A stretch of 64,000 bases of DNA from Himantopus leucocephalus (Eukaryota; Chordata; Aves; Charadriiformes; Recurvirostridae), in the NCBI GenBank assembly GCA_003993805.1, contig RSEF01000001.1, positions 78,671,839 to 78,735,838 on the forward strand, given 5' to 3'. Below the pieces are notes generated by a model. That model did not search any database, had not been told where the DNA came from, and was given only the letters and a program-made list of their open reading frames with translations. Shown here in pieces: positions 26,601-41,600 of the stretch. How positions within the stretch are numbered: position 1 is the stretch's first letter; each line of letters begins with the position of its first letter. The position numbers and the translations under genes were made by a program.

Positions 26601-29600
26601 TATTTGTTATATTATGACCGTAAAGTTTAATATATTTTCTACATTTAAAGGGGAAGATTTTAAAATGGATAAGAACACATTTCTCACCAATTTGCCTTAA
26701 AATTAGTTACTTAATTGCATTTTATGCCATTTAAAATCCATCTCAAAATGTCTGAATTTTATGCAATCTCCAAAAGTATCATTGCAATCTCAAAAAATAT
26801 CATATGCAAAAAGCACTCAGTGCCAATGTTCCTATCTCCATGATTTACTTCACTCATTTGAGTCTAAAGAACTAGAATAGATCACACTTCCAACCCTCTG
26901 ATCAGTCTTGCTGCCATCCTCTCAGCTCTTTCCAGTTGTCTACATTCTTAAAATGGGCTGCTCACAATGAATGCAATGCACTTCCTGTGCTTTAGATATC
27001 CAAAATTTGAACTGAATTCCACATAGACTGGGAAACACTACAAAAACAGGTCCATATCCTAATGATCTGGCATATTTTTTCTTTGGTTATGAGATGATCT
27101 ATGTGATTGGATTTGAAGACACTGCACTCATTCCACATCAGCCCTCCCAGCTAGGTGTTGACTGTCTGTCCTTCCTTCTCCCATGCAGGTCACAGCTGCA
27201 CCCAATCCCTCACTGCCCAAATTTACAGAAATATTTTCAGAAATCCTTACGTGACTAGGTAGTCCACATTGCTTTTTTCAAAGTGATGTAGGTGGCTTTT
27301 AAAAAATTTCATCCATACCCTGAACAAAAGGCGTGCTGAGTACGAGTTGACTCAAAATGTGGATGTAAAGGGGACATATTCAGTCGTCAGATTATGTTGT
27401 AACCAACTGAGGACATCTGAAGGAAGGATAAACTGTAACATGATGACAAATTGTCACCTGTTACATACATCAGGAACAAGCATTCATTTAACAGAAGCAG
27501 CATACACAGCAGGAGGTTCTCTTATCAGTAGTAAACAAATTCTGTCAAATTAAAATATGATAATACCTTCATCATTTAAATGATAAGTATAACACTAATT
27601 TCTAAGCCCTGTGAAAATATTAACTGTCACAATATCCTCAAGTACAAATAATATTTCCCTTTCAGTATATTGAAAATATTATTGAATCTAATATGCAGTC
27701 AGGTGGAGTTCGCATGAGGGAAATGTAATGCATACTATATTAACCTGTAAACCCTTCTCACTAACAGCAGATGTAAGGAAGATAACGTGCTCTATCACCA
27801 AGTAGTCAGAACATGTAACCTGGGAAAATGGTGGAACACAATGGTTTTAAAACACCTTTTTCATCTGAGTCTATATCTGAGAAATTAGAAAGACTTCCAA
27901 CATAATTAAGACTCTGCCAAATTACAGCAGCCTCCTCAGATTGTTCTGCGCCTGAGCATTACTTGCTATTCTGGTCTTGTCTTGACATGTCACTCTGATC
28001 CCCGCTGCCACCTCTGGGTGCTTGTAAATTCAGATTTGTTAACATACTGTCCAAAGTCAGTCTAAGATTCCTCAGCATCGTCATTGCCTTGAGCTTTACA
28101 AGTTTTTAAAATCTTTACACAGATTTAGCCCTCTTGCCCAGCCAGTGAATAGGTGAGATCCCACCCAAACTTTATGAACAAGGACGTATGTCTACCAGAA
28201 AAAAAAAAAAGGTATAGAGTGATTGGTTCCCTTACAACACACAGCAGACTTAACTGATTAGTATAAATTTTGGCATACAAACTGCTTCTCATCTCTTTTT
28301 CTGACCAAAAAATTTGGTCAATCTGCATGTATTTTTTTCCTCTCCTTGCAGAATAAAATGGGGCTTTAGCTATTCGGACTCCAAATTTTATTAAGCTTAA
28401 TTATAATTTCTGGCTTTGCTTATCACTGACGCATTTTGAAATGGATGTTCTTATTCTACAGAAACTTAATTTATGAATGACTCACAACATGAAGTACTCT
28501 GCTCTACCAAGAGGTACTACTCTTCTGAGAACCAAGTAACATGCATAAATGTCTGACACATCATGCTCAGCATGTGCAGTCAGTCTGTCCTTATTGGTTT
28601 TGGGCCAATTCAATACCGTTGCTTTAAAGACACTCTCATTAGAAATGATAAGAATTCAGTGATTCTAACGTTCATGGTTGCTGACATTGTTCCTACTCAA
28701 TTACAGGTAGCTCTACTGGAAAAAAGATATCAGGTGATTAAGAATCATCCATTGTCCAAGTATATCTGCAACTGGTTTCAATTAGGGATCCTCTCTTGTG
28801 AGGTTCTCATGGGAAAAGTACATAAAGCGTTTCTGATAAACTATCAAATCTAAAATCTAAATTGATTTTTGCTATTTAATTAATGTGTCAGTCTGAAAGT
28901 TACACTTCCATGTAAGTCTGAGGATCTTTTCACTTATTTCATATCTGAAACATACTTTTCCAAAGTAATGTGTAAAATTTGCCTTGTGCTTCCTGGCAGA
29001 ACAGTATATATTATCAACTTCCCTTTCCTGTCTTAGTCTGGGTCTCTAACACAGGGTTTAGAACCAGGTCAGCAAGGAGTTCAGAGACAATTTTGTCCCT
29101 GCAGTTTTTTCTGTCATTCTTTTAAATTAACTAGATTTCAGATAAATCATTTAACATTCTATTAGTTGTCTGCAGTTGTGGATTTAGTGAAGATAGCTGG
29201 GAAAATTATATTTCATTATTACTGTCAACAAAATGCTGACAAAATGAAATTTCTGTGTTTCTTTGCTTTTAAGTGAAGTTCCAGTATCTATTACACTCAC
29301 CAAAAAAAAAAAACCAACCCCTGCCTAAAAAGAAGCAGGCTCCAGAGTAACTCAAAAGCTTTGTCAGAAACCTGGCAGTTAGAAAAATTCCTGCAAGAGA
29401 AACATGAAACCTTTATCCGAAACACCTCCCGGCCCTTGGAGCTATTCCAAAGGAAAGGTGAGTGTATTTAGGTAGCATAATATGTCAGGGTGATATTGTC
29501 CCACCTAGCTTGTAGATGTCTAGACATGAGTTAGCTGCCCCACTACAGCTAGTGAGGGTCTGGTCAATGAAGCTTAAGGGACAATGTAACCAAAAATAGA

Positions 29601-32600
29601 TCTAAACTTTATGTATGAGATTAATCATAACTCTGGAGTCTGCAATTCTAATCAGTGTCCCATTGGGCTGGGGACTTCTGAGAGCAAACAGTAAGAGGTG
29701 AAACATTTTTGGCGTTCCATAAATCATGATGGCCATGTGGCCTATTACAGCTGTGGATTTTTTTCTAACTATATGACTTTGTTAATAATAAACACACTTT
29801 TTTTGGCATCTTAGTATTATCTTTCCACAACACACTATTCAACAGTATTTAGTAAGATTTATGTCAGTCGTGCAAGATCCAGTTTTCACTTCCAAAATGT
29901 GAATTCTTGGACTGTTAAAATCATATTAAGAAGAAAGTAATAATAGAGGTATTGACACCTCCCCCTGTCTTTCGGCAAGCCAGGAACTGATCTATGATGA
30001 CTGTCCTTGAAACCTCATTTGAGAGGGAGTAGGCAAGCAAGCAATGTTTTTCTATGCCTTCTCATTTCATTCTTCCAGGGCACTGCTTGTCTTGGGAGCT
30101 AGCAGGAAATCTTTCATGTCTTTCTCATAGCATATTCTCCATGAGTCAGTTGTGGGATAAGGCCACAGCAAGCCCAAACAAAGAATGAGCTCCAGACTGG
30201 AAGGATAGCTGTACAGAACAGCCTGGGCGCGTTTTTGCCATGAGGTGTATGACGTGTCAGACTCATCCCCGGCCTTTGAGCAGAAGAAGTTTTTTAGTCT
30301 GGGACATAATTTGGAACCCATTTTGCAGAGATAGCTAAAGCTCTGTTTAATGGCTGGAGACTAACTATTAAGCTTTTGGATGCAGAGTGAACAAAGATGA
30401 AATGCTGTGATGTATCTGTCTTTTACATGTGATAGGCAATGTTTAGAGTTAAGTCACCTGCAAGGTTTTAAGGATCACAATCCTAGATTAAGAGTGCTCA
30501 CTTAGTATATTACTGCAGTAACACATACTGCAAAAAGTTTTGAGGTATTCTAATAACCTAAGCAGACATAAAAATAAAAACAGTAAAGCATGTCACAAAT
30601 TTCACCAGAAATCCAAGCAACAATTCAAAGGTATAATGTAAAGAATAGTCTCAGCTTGTTTCAGATGTAGCATTAGCTGTTGAAAAAAAAAATCTTAAAT
30701 GCTTGCTTTACAATTTTGCTCTGTTATAAAAAAAATCCACTAAAAATAATATCCAAGGGTATAAAATTATCATGCTGAAAAACTAATTAAATCTATAAAA
30801 AAAGTAGTAGTCCACCAACTTTTAATAGGAGAGCCTGTGCTTTTCCTTAAATTCAATTTAATTATTTCATAAATTCCTTTACTAAGTTTGACACTCCATC
30901 ACATACTCTAAAATGTATAGAGTTTAGGAAGATTGCGAGAATGTCTAAACGTCTCATGATCAAACATAGTCTGCTTATTTAGAAAAAAAAATGTCCATCC
31001 TGTTGTCTCTAGTTTTGCCATTTGTCCAGTGAGAAAGGAAAATACAGTTTCACAGAAAACATACAACTGAAAATTCCAAGATAAATTAGTGATCCTGTGC
31101 CCTCTGTTTTCTTTATGAGGCTTTCCAAAGTCTGCCTCTTCTTTAAGTTTTCATTCAGAGCCCAAGTGAGGTCAGATTGACAGTCATTTTAAGCTGCACG
31201 GGTAAGGCATACCAAGATCTAAATTAGTGGGTTTCTTTTCCTCTTCAGAGGTTAAAATCAGAACTCATTAGAGAACTCTTTATCACTCATTTTTTTTATG
31301 CATTATTTTTTGTCATATAATTGCACATAAGATTTAGCCACAAAACAAAATTGACGAGATGCATTTCAGTCTCCTGGGCTAAAACAAAACTTATGATAAG
31401 AAAAAAATCCATCATACAAGTAGTGAGACCTTCACATAGCATATAAATTTTTATGAGTGCTCCAGAAAACATATGCGCCATATAGCCTCTTCTAAAACAG
31501 AATTCTGTACCTGCTATAGCATGACTTTCTCGTATAACTTATGACATGTTTTGGTCATTCCTGTAAATTGTTTTGATACACGGACAATGTTTTCTATTGC
31601 ACACAAAGGACATATTCAAAAGGATATTTAATTCTTTTTATTTTTATTTTCACTGAGGTTTTACTTTGGGTTTTTTGTTTGTTTGTTTTTGTTTTCTCTG
31701 TTTTTCTCAACCAATATAATACAATTGATATCTGTTTATTTAAATAACTGTCCTGATTTTTCTTCCTCTGCATAAATCTTTGCTTCCCATTTTATTTACT
31801 AAATAAAAAGGAAATATGGATATGCCAAACCAGTTCTTTCCAGTGCTACACTGCAGTTGTATGCAGGAGGCATACTAATTTTCCCAGACTATAAAAAGTT
31901 ATTGTAGGTATTTTTCCTCCATAAGACCTCTTTGTTCACAAAACCTATCCTGTTCTTATGAGTCTCAGTTTTCAGAGAATGGACACTGAGCGCACAGTGA
32001 TATCCAAAAGCGATTTTGTGGAAACTCTGTATTTTTTACTGTGGTTTTTAACTTGCCTTCCTCTGGAAATTAGGTTTACACAATTACATAATTCTTGTCC
32101 TCAGCTCCAACAAATCCTGAGCCTGTTGGACCATTTCATCCTGCCTTAGCAGAGTGCCAGGTTGGTCTGAGTTAATATGTTCCAACCAATTTAGAGAAAA
32201 TTGCTGGCAAGGCACAGAAGAAAACACTGTTTTGGGCCTATCACTAAGGGAAGTGAAGGAATAACTCAGCTCTCAGCATTTACATGATGCACCAGCCTGG
32301 CAGGCAGTATTATATGTAGGTTTGAACAAAACCTAGTGTATTTTCTTTGTGCAGTCAGAACAGTTATGGATGTTAGAGGAAGTTAAGTGAGAAGGATAAG
32401 CTAGCAGGCGTGGGGAGCGTTAGAGGAGCTGAGGAAAGGGATTAGGTGACATAGGAGAAGGCTGAGAGTGCCATGAACAGTTTTAGGAAAACAGTAGAAG
32501 CAAGCTGGAGGGATTACTTCTGTGTATGGGATGCAGAGTGCAATGGTAGGGAGACAGGGAAGGTACATGGGCTTCATGAACACAGGACAGACACAAAAAT

Positions 32601-35600
32601 TAAAAAATATATGTTAAATCAGTGGAAGAACATCAACAGAAGATTCACTGAGTGGAGCTTTGGGAGTCGCTTTGTGAAGCACAGTCATATTTCTCCCAAA
32701 CGGTTATCTAAAACAGATTAGAGAATCAAGAATAGATCTGACATGGTTTGGAAATAATATATGTGGAGAATTGCTTATAATCAGCCTATTCCCACGAGAA
32801 AAATATTTCTTTAAATGAAGATGCAAATGATGTGACCAAGAGGGCAGATCTAACCACTTCCTGCATGTTTTTAATTCTTCCAGGAAGGGGCCCAAAGCCC
32901 CTATAGAGCAAAAATCATATGGTTTGTATACTAGTGTTTAGAATGTCTTTTCATTCAAATCTACTTTGAGTCAACAAGCAATGTAGTCATTTTGAAAGAC
33001 TTCAGTCTTGTTTGAGATCTAACAAATGGTTATTCTTTGCAGAGATCAGTGTGGAGATTTACAGGCTAGAAAGAAAAGGAGTAAACTGCAATATGATAAG
33101 CCGAGAAATGAATTCAATTTTAAATTAGGACCTCTGGCCAGAGCTTCCTCTAAGTATGAAACAAATTTACTAGTTTTCAATAGCAATATAAATAGTATAC
33201 AAACAGTGCACCACGTCAGGTAAATAATCCAGCAATAGCATGACATCAAGCTAAGTGAGGATCAACCACAAGGACAGAATATAATCAAACTGTTTTCAAA
33301 GGGTATGGTAATAGCAAGATACTTCCAGCAACAGCCCAGCCCAAGTCCAAAGCTGTATTATAAATAAGCATTTATAACGACACAGACACAAACAAAATTT
33401 ATACTAACTAGTAATTTTTTTACTCCTGCTGTAGTTATAAAACTATACCTCAGTACACCACTCAAGATGAGAAGCAGAATTTGTAACAATGAGAGAATTA
33501 TGGGGGGGGCTGAGTACATTTCAGTTCTTTCACTGAACAGCCAGCACTGAGTGGCCAAATTCACACGGTCTCCCTAGTCACTGTTTCCCACATTACCTCA
33601 AGAAGTGTGGCACTGACAGTATGGTATAGCTCAGGGTGGGGACAGCAAATGGTAAGAAATTTAGGCTCGGGGATGTGCTCCACCATTTGTGGTCAGGGCC
33701 ACTGATGTGGGAACAGCAATCTCTCTGTGAAAGCTGAGGCATGATGCTCCTTCTAATTTCTATAACTGTAGGAGAGTATCTGGGGATATACTAGGAGGTT
33801 AAACAATAAATAATATTCATGTGCATGATTGACTGGAAATAGCACACCATTAAAAACAGTTCTGAGAAGATAACTTGAAACAGAATGTATTTTAGGAGCC
33901 GAGAAAGGAAAGAAGTGAAAAGGAAGCCTGGAGCAAGGATGCACATAAGGTACAGGGCCCTACAGGCAAAGTGAAATCTGTGCCCATCTCTGTATGAGTG
34001 TGTATTGTAAAATAACAAAGTAAGACCATACATTTCACTTACCATACATTTGCCTACAGCAAACTGCCCTGCTCACCCCACAGCCTCCCTCAGGTGGCCT
34101 TGGTATAGAATCAGAATAAAATAGAATATATATATGGATGTAAAAAGTGTCATCCTGTACTTTACCTAAGGCTGAAGAAGGTATAGCAGACTGACGTAAC
34201 AGATATACTGTAACCGAGAATCTTTTAAACTGAAGAACAAAAAAGATGAAGTCAAAACTGCCTCTAAAGCCATTAAAAAGGGGAAAGTGCTTACAGGTGA
34301 GAGGTTTTTCAAAGCCTGCTGAGTAGAAAAGTCATGCTTATTTTTAACAATTTCAAATTAAAAACTAACTTGAAATGAAGAGAAGCAGAAGTTATTGTTA
34401 TTTCATTGCTCAGAAACAAATATGCTTTATACTGGAAATTAAGATGCTAAACTTACATTGCATCTATGCAGCCACTGGAGACTCCCAGCAGTTCCCAGCT
34501 GTACCTGCTTATTCTGCTCACCAGGAGCATCTGAGTGCTTCTTTGCAGTAGCATACCATAATCTGGGAATTCTTGGCACCAATATTAATTGTTGTGCCTA
34601 CATCTCCTGCATCTGTGCCACTCCAGTCACACAAAACCATTGAAAACCCACAGATCCTTCAGACGACGCTTTTACTGCTGTGTAAACATTCCTAAATCAC
34701 ACATGTATATCTTTCCACCACCTCTTCTAGTTCAATGTGATAGGGCAAACTTAGGAAAAAGCAAATGCAATTGCATTCCAACAGTTTCCACCTCTAGCTA
34801 AACAGTCAGCTGCTTCTATTCCCGTGGTAACTACTAAGTACCTATAAAGAGTGTTAGACGTCAGCTGAAGAAATATTTTGTTAAAAAAAGAGAAATAATT
34901 AAAAAAGGGAAAGAAGGAATAATAAAATAAAAAGAAGCATGAGCAGCTACCATTCCCATTTTCTCTTATAAATGTGCTCTATTTATACCTTAACCACAGC
35001 TGACAAATAAACATGGAGGTTATGGAATTTGATTAATACAGCATGCAGAAGAAAGTAATCTATTTTCATTTTCTTGAAAGGTATATTGCAATTTTTTTTT
35101 GTTTTGGCAGTACAACGCTTAATGCATAGCACGCTTGCTTTTACCTCAAAACCTAAAGTAACATAGTTAACGTAGTAATTTCAGCCCAAACAGGCAGGCA
35201 GTAAAATATAAATTACCATTTAAACTCTCCTTACAGACACCCATGGATAAATATCATAGAATTATTAATAAAAAGGGAGATAATATATGAATAAAACCAA
35301 GAAATTTCTGGTTTAGTTGTTGAAAGTTGTTTATATATGTGCTTTTGCTAAACTGTTTCATAAGATAAAATCATGCTTTGTTTAGTCTTAGGGCTAGGAG
35401 CAATACAAAATAAGGTTCAAAACTTAAAAATTTTGTATTGTTCTTACTACTGTTTTTCTTATTATCAAATACGAAAAAAAGGAAGTTCAAAGAAATTAAT
35501 GAATTATAACAAATTGGGATATTTGGGATAAGATATAGCTATTTAACAGAAAGTGATATTTATAATTAGTTAGGGCCTAATTGTAGCTAATTACAAAAGT

Positions 35601-38600
35601 GAATAGATGAAATAATATTTCCCTTAGTTATTCTATATAAGAATTCCTGGATTCTAGGGTGTAAAATTAGTAGGATATATAGACTGAAGGAGAAGGTTAG
35701 ATAACACAAAATGAAAGCAATGCCACTGAGGGAAAATATGTGACATATAACACAAAAAAATACTATGCGAGGGAATATCTGTATAGTATATCTGTTTCTG
35801 TATAGTCTCTGCAAAGCCTGGGATGCAACAAACTCTGCAAACATACATACCCATTTGACACCCCACATTCCAGAACTCTTGAGGATTATAATTCGAAGAC
35901 GTTGCTCTTGTTCCTTTGGGGTAGATTCTTGTAATAAATCTTGAAGTATGTGAAACAAACTCTTTAGCTGAAAAACAGAATGATAAAACCTTGGTAAGAA
36001 AAACTTTATTAATGAAGAGATCCTATTTGAATGAATATATAATAATAAAATATAATAATCAGATCCCGCAATTTATTTTCTTTTTTTTTTTTTACATATT
36101 CAGTATATCATGTCAATGTATTTATATTTTAGGACATTTCTATGCATGTTAACAGTAGTATATGGGCTACTCTGTGATATGGCTGAAATCCTATTTTAAA
36201 ACCTTAAAATGTTATAGTATTTCTGTCTATAGTGCAGACTTTTGTTAAAGGTTCAATAACCAAGAATCATTCCTTCACGGAAATATTCTGTTTCATCACC
36301 TCTTTGTTAGGTAAATATATGATTTTTATACTAAAGCCCACTGTGTTCTCATGAAAAATTGGAAAGACAGAAAACAAGAAGTTGATCAAAACACCCACTC
36401 ATTCTTTTATAGTTCAATAAGAAAAAAAATCATCCCAAGATGATCTTAGCTTGATTGCTGTTTTGAAGTTTAAATAAAATGACTGAACAATCTCAAGACA
36501 AGAGAACAACGCATTTCTAACAGACACTTAATTGGTTCCTTTATAATCTTCAGAAGATGTTAACTATTCAAGTGAGTTGATTTTCTTCCTTCTAGCAGTG
36601 TTCCCTCTGACAAAGGCATAAACTAAACAGATGTGGAAAACTTCAAATGACTTCTATCTACACTTTTCCTGTTTAGTAATTAAATGGAAAGCTTTACATT
36701 TCCAGGATCATCACTCTGATCCTTTCCATCCTCCCACTGCCCACTTTTTTTGTTTTTTTTAACAGAACTATTTCTATGTTCACTAGATTGCTAGAGGGAC
36801 CAGCAAGGACTCTGACTATGGACAGCTGGCAAAAGCCTATTTGTTTTGATGCCTTTCAGCACCGTTCATCTAACCAACCATTGAATCATCTCCATGACGT
36901 GGTGGATGGCAGCTGGGCTGGCCCTGAATGAATGGGCCTGCGGCAGACTTCATTCCCATGGTCAGTTATCTCTCTTCTTAACAGTCCCTTAAGGCTGTTG
37001 GCAGACAGCTGGAGTTAAAACAGCAGAGACTGCACTGTATTGGCTGCACCAAATGGAGACACTCCAACACAGAATGAGTTTTGAATAATCCAGCTTGGCT
37101 GGTATGAAAGATCTGGTCCGATGGAGCAAACTGCCTGCTATGGGGTTTATTCAATTCGTCAATGCAGATCCTCTTATCTGCATTTACCATCAAAGCCAGG
37201 GGTACTTCATGCCCAACTTCAGTGAGTACTAGAGACCATACATGGGAGGGGTGAAACCTATTCCACGCATTTTCAAGTATTGACTGTAACTTCTAAATTA
37301 TTTGATGCAGAAAACAATGAATCAAAAGCTATTCATACATTTTGTGTATTGAGCTAATGTTTGTTCTTATAAAACTATATGGAATTAAGACAAAGAGTGT
37401 TTTCAATTTTCCTCACAAAACCAACTGAAATATAACAATGCAGTGCAAATGACAAGATAGCTCTAAAACAATGTTACAAATACAACTAAATGAAATTGGA
37501 CAGCATGCATTTCATAACATTTTAACTCTTCCAGTGCCTAAGCAGTGAACCATAGCAACGTTGTAACTTCTATCTGATTAAATCAAAAGAAATTACCTGA
37601 ATGTTTTACAAATTTTCTTGCGTGAACCTCTCCAATTGAATTATTTTCATAGCACCTCTGATTAGCTAGGGAATGCTCAAAGCTCACAAACTTCTGAGAT
37701 TTGGTATAAATCACAAGGTCTGACAACGCAATGGCTATCTTTATCTTCTTCATCTAATAATAATAATAATATAAAATAATGGAAGAATTGAAAAATCACA
37801 ATAACTCATATTTCATCATTATTATTATTAACAATTCAGAAGAATATCATTTTGGATGCATAAAGTATGGGAAAATGTGTCACAATTAATGAATATTTGA
37901 GCTTAAGGTATGGCTTTTGACAGTCAGAGTTGATCCAGTCAGAGACAATTAAGGTTATTATCTCTATGTTCATCATAGCAATTGTAAGATAAATGGAGAG
38001 ATGTTTCCAATGCTTCCTAGCACAGCATTCTGTTGGACAGCTTTATCATTTCCCTGCTTCTGAGACTGGTATGTAAATTAACACAATTTTTTATGGCTCT
38101 TAACATTACTCACATAAAATATATGTCCAACTTTATATTCCTAAACAGATAAAATACTAGAAAAAATATACTGGTAAGAAGTACTTGGAGGAAAAAAAAA
38201 AGAGCAGGAGAAGCTAGACATCAATAGCACAAACTCAACTACAAAATGTAGAATAACAGAATATTTTACCCTGCCAAGCAAATAAATCATAGTTATATCC
38301 CTCCAAGCATTGCTCTGAAGTTAAGAAAACTCTGTTCTTCTTAATTAAGATGGAAAGTTCTTCAGCCAAAGTCTTTGTTTAGTCTTGCTCCATAACAAAG
38401 CAAGCAAAAGCAAAGGCTGCCATACGTTGAAGCAGCTGAAATTTTACCAGGGTCTTATCTCTTAAACTGAGGTGCTATGTGACTTCTTCATTTTACTTCG
38501 CATGAACTTGTGAGCTCATCCATGGTAGTAGCCAGCAGAGAGCAGAAGGTATTAATAATGTTTACATTCTATTAAACCTTTTGAAGGCAAATTCTCGTCT

Positions 38601-41600
38601 TACAAAATAATAGGGTTTGCCTGGTCATGGCTGTTAAACTACGCAAAGTTCAAGCGCATTAATTGTTCTGGGGCTACGTCCCATGAGGAGCAATAGGAGC
38701 CTACTGGCACAGAACTCCTGAATAATACAACTCTCTCCGTGTGGAAGGCAGTGACAGAGCCAAAGCCAACAGCACCGCTAGCATATCTTGGGTGTGGATT
38801 CAAATGTTCTCTCACCCTCCAATAGAGCATTAGAGTAGGACCTCAGAATAAATATTCCCGCTCCAAGACAGTGGGACCACAGAAACCATTTTCTCTTCTG
38901 CCTGTGAAACATGACCAGACATCTATTGTTGCTGCTGTTGATCAAGACGTATCTGGTATATGTTCTGGTCTGTAACATGATGTTACAAATATATGCAACC
39001 CTATTATCTGGAAATTTGGCCTTCCCTGTTCAAAGAGGACTCCATTCTTCCTCAGAACTTTTCCTTGCTATCTCTCTATATCAGATGGAAAGAAAAAGAA
39101 GCAAAGATCTTGACCTTCAAATCACTTAAAGAAAAAAAACACAGAGGAAGAGACACTGCCTCTCAGGAAAAATACTGAGCCCTGATGAGCATTGCCAGTC
39201 CATCTGCATTCAGATAATCAGAACATGATGTGCAAAAGTGACTGGATACGTGTGCTTTCTGCCTGCTGAAAAAACTTGAACAAAGCAGTTTGAACCCTCA
39301 TGAAGCAACAGATTTCCATGGCAGAGAATCACCAATTGGTTAAAAAAATGAATAAGTTTAATTTGTCTTTTAAAAAGAAAATTACATCCAATTTTTACAC
39401 TTTCTTTCAGAAATAGTATTTAATGTTAAGTTTCTACATGATAAATGTAAAAATACCTTTTCATAATAGAAAAGTGCTTAAAAATGTTTTGGTGCAGACA
39501 GAACTCTACACCCAATTTCATGCATAAATCCAGAAGAAAAGAAAATAGGGGAATAGCAGCTCTTCAAAATTTCCATGATAGACTGCTGGACTGTGGAAAG
39601 AAATAGATAGTTAACTCTGTCCTTCATCATCAGGAACTGCTATGAGTTGTGCGTAGCTCCAGGAGGGCCTTCAGACCAACATAGTAGTTGGGCAACTTTA
39701 TCTTAGATCTATTGTGGTATTGAGCACCTGGGAGAAGAACAAGAATCAGAAGTGAAAAATGCGGGTGCAGTTTAGGATGGGAGCACAGGGAAGGGTTGAT
39801 TTTAGTTGGATGCTAAAATATGCTTCAGTTTGGAGTGTCTTGTAAGAATCAGGAAAAATCTGAAACTTTGAGCTAAAAAATGTTATTTCAAAATATATTG
39901 ATCTAAGTAATTTTAAAGCCTACCTTTTAAATTTAGTTTCTATTTTAAAATAATATATTTCATCTTTTCTAAAAAAAGCTGGCATAGATCTATGTGTTTT
40001 CTAAATTCAATTGAGACAAAACTTACCTTTGCCTTTTTCCGAGGTGGGGCTGAAGGTCTTTGTTCACTTTTTCTTTTGGGGGAAGCATTCATTGGGTAAA
40101 GAGGGGCTTTTTCATCAGTCTCATCTTCATCAGACACATTTTCAAGATCAGAAATTTCCCCTGTCTCACCATGACTGTCAAGATCTCTCCTGAGCATACC
40201 TTCCTCAATTGTTCCAACTTTTTTATTTTTTACAAGAATTTTGAATTTTAATGCCTGTAAAAAAAAAGTTAAACAGTAGTAACTAGAGGTATGTATGGTC
40301 TAATTATAGGTTTTCCTATCTGGATATTGTTTAACCCACGTTCAAAGCTGTTTCTTAAGTATAATGAAATGAGGTAACACAATGAAGTGAAGCTAGATAT
40401 CCCTGAGACAGAAGTCAAAAGCAAATAAACAGAAACTGGAGATCAAAGCACACAATAGAATGTGAATATCTATTCAAAAAAATACAGATACACAGATGCT
40501 GAAATTATGAGCAAGATTAAGGTAGGAAGTTAAGTAAGTGTCAGTGGTGATGGCCAGGTAAGTCTTAGGAGGTATATTCTTTTACTATGCATGAATTCAT
40601 TGTTATATATTGACTTACAGACATGTATCTGATATTAATCTGAAATTTTCTTTAGCTATCACTGCAGCTGCTGGAAATTTGTTACCCTATTTGATTAGTG
40701 CATTTGTGCACAATAGTCTAGCGTATGTACCAAATTAAAAGTTTTGTTATGCCATTATACAATGGATCCTCATGCTGATCTTACCAGGTCAGAGAAATTA
40801 ACAGTTTGGTAATTTGTTGCCTAAGCAGTTTCTCTGTTTTTAAATGGGTATGTTTCAACTTCCATAATAAAAAATGTAGGGAAAAAAAATCATTAAAGTT
40901 TACCATGTCTCATAAGATGGCTTTCACCTATGTGCCTGAATCCCATAAGTATAAATTTCACTTAGATTTATGAAATAATATTCACAGTAAAACAGCTATT
41001 ATGTAGCAGACATTCATCTCTACCTCTGTGCACAGGAACAGCCAGTGAGTAACAGGACTTGTTTAAGTTCTTGGATAAAGTAATCCACAAAAATATTCCT
41101 TAAGTTTCATATGCATTAGTTAAAAGGAAGACTATACTGCTGGGAAGGTTACAGAAACAACGATCAAATAGTTACACATTAAATAAAAGATAACTGAAAT
41201 ATTGTATCCTAAGGTATCCATTAATTAAGTATGAAAAGCATGGATGATAGAAACATATATATAATACTGTCGTGGTTTAGGCCAAATCGGCCACTGGGGA
41301 CGTTGGGGACCCCAGATGGGACCCACAGATATTAAATGGACAATATGCTGTTCATTTCAGTAGTTAGAAGAGGCCTAGCTCAGAAGCAAAGTTACTGAAC
41401 AAAATTGGTCCTGTTTTACCTCAAACCAGGACAAAACCCAAAGCTTTATAATGGAAACTAGAGCCATAGGCAAAGAAATAGACATTCCATTTATTTACAT
41501 TGCAACTTCCATTGCTGATAGCCTCCTTATCACTTCAGATCTCTTATTAGTAGTTTGTCAGTGTGCCAGTGGAATGAGATACCCTATGTTTAATATCTAT

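Noticed and set aside
35587..35958. 123-codon minus-strand frame
   Set aside because: It overlaps PLCZ1 exon 8 in the wrong frame; the Y domain motifs appear only in the neighbouring frame.
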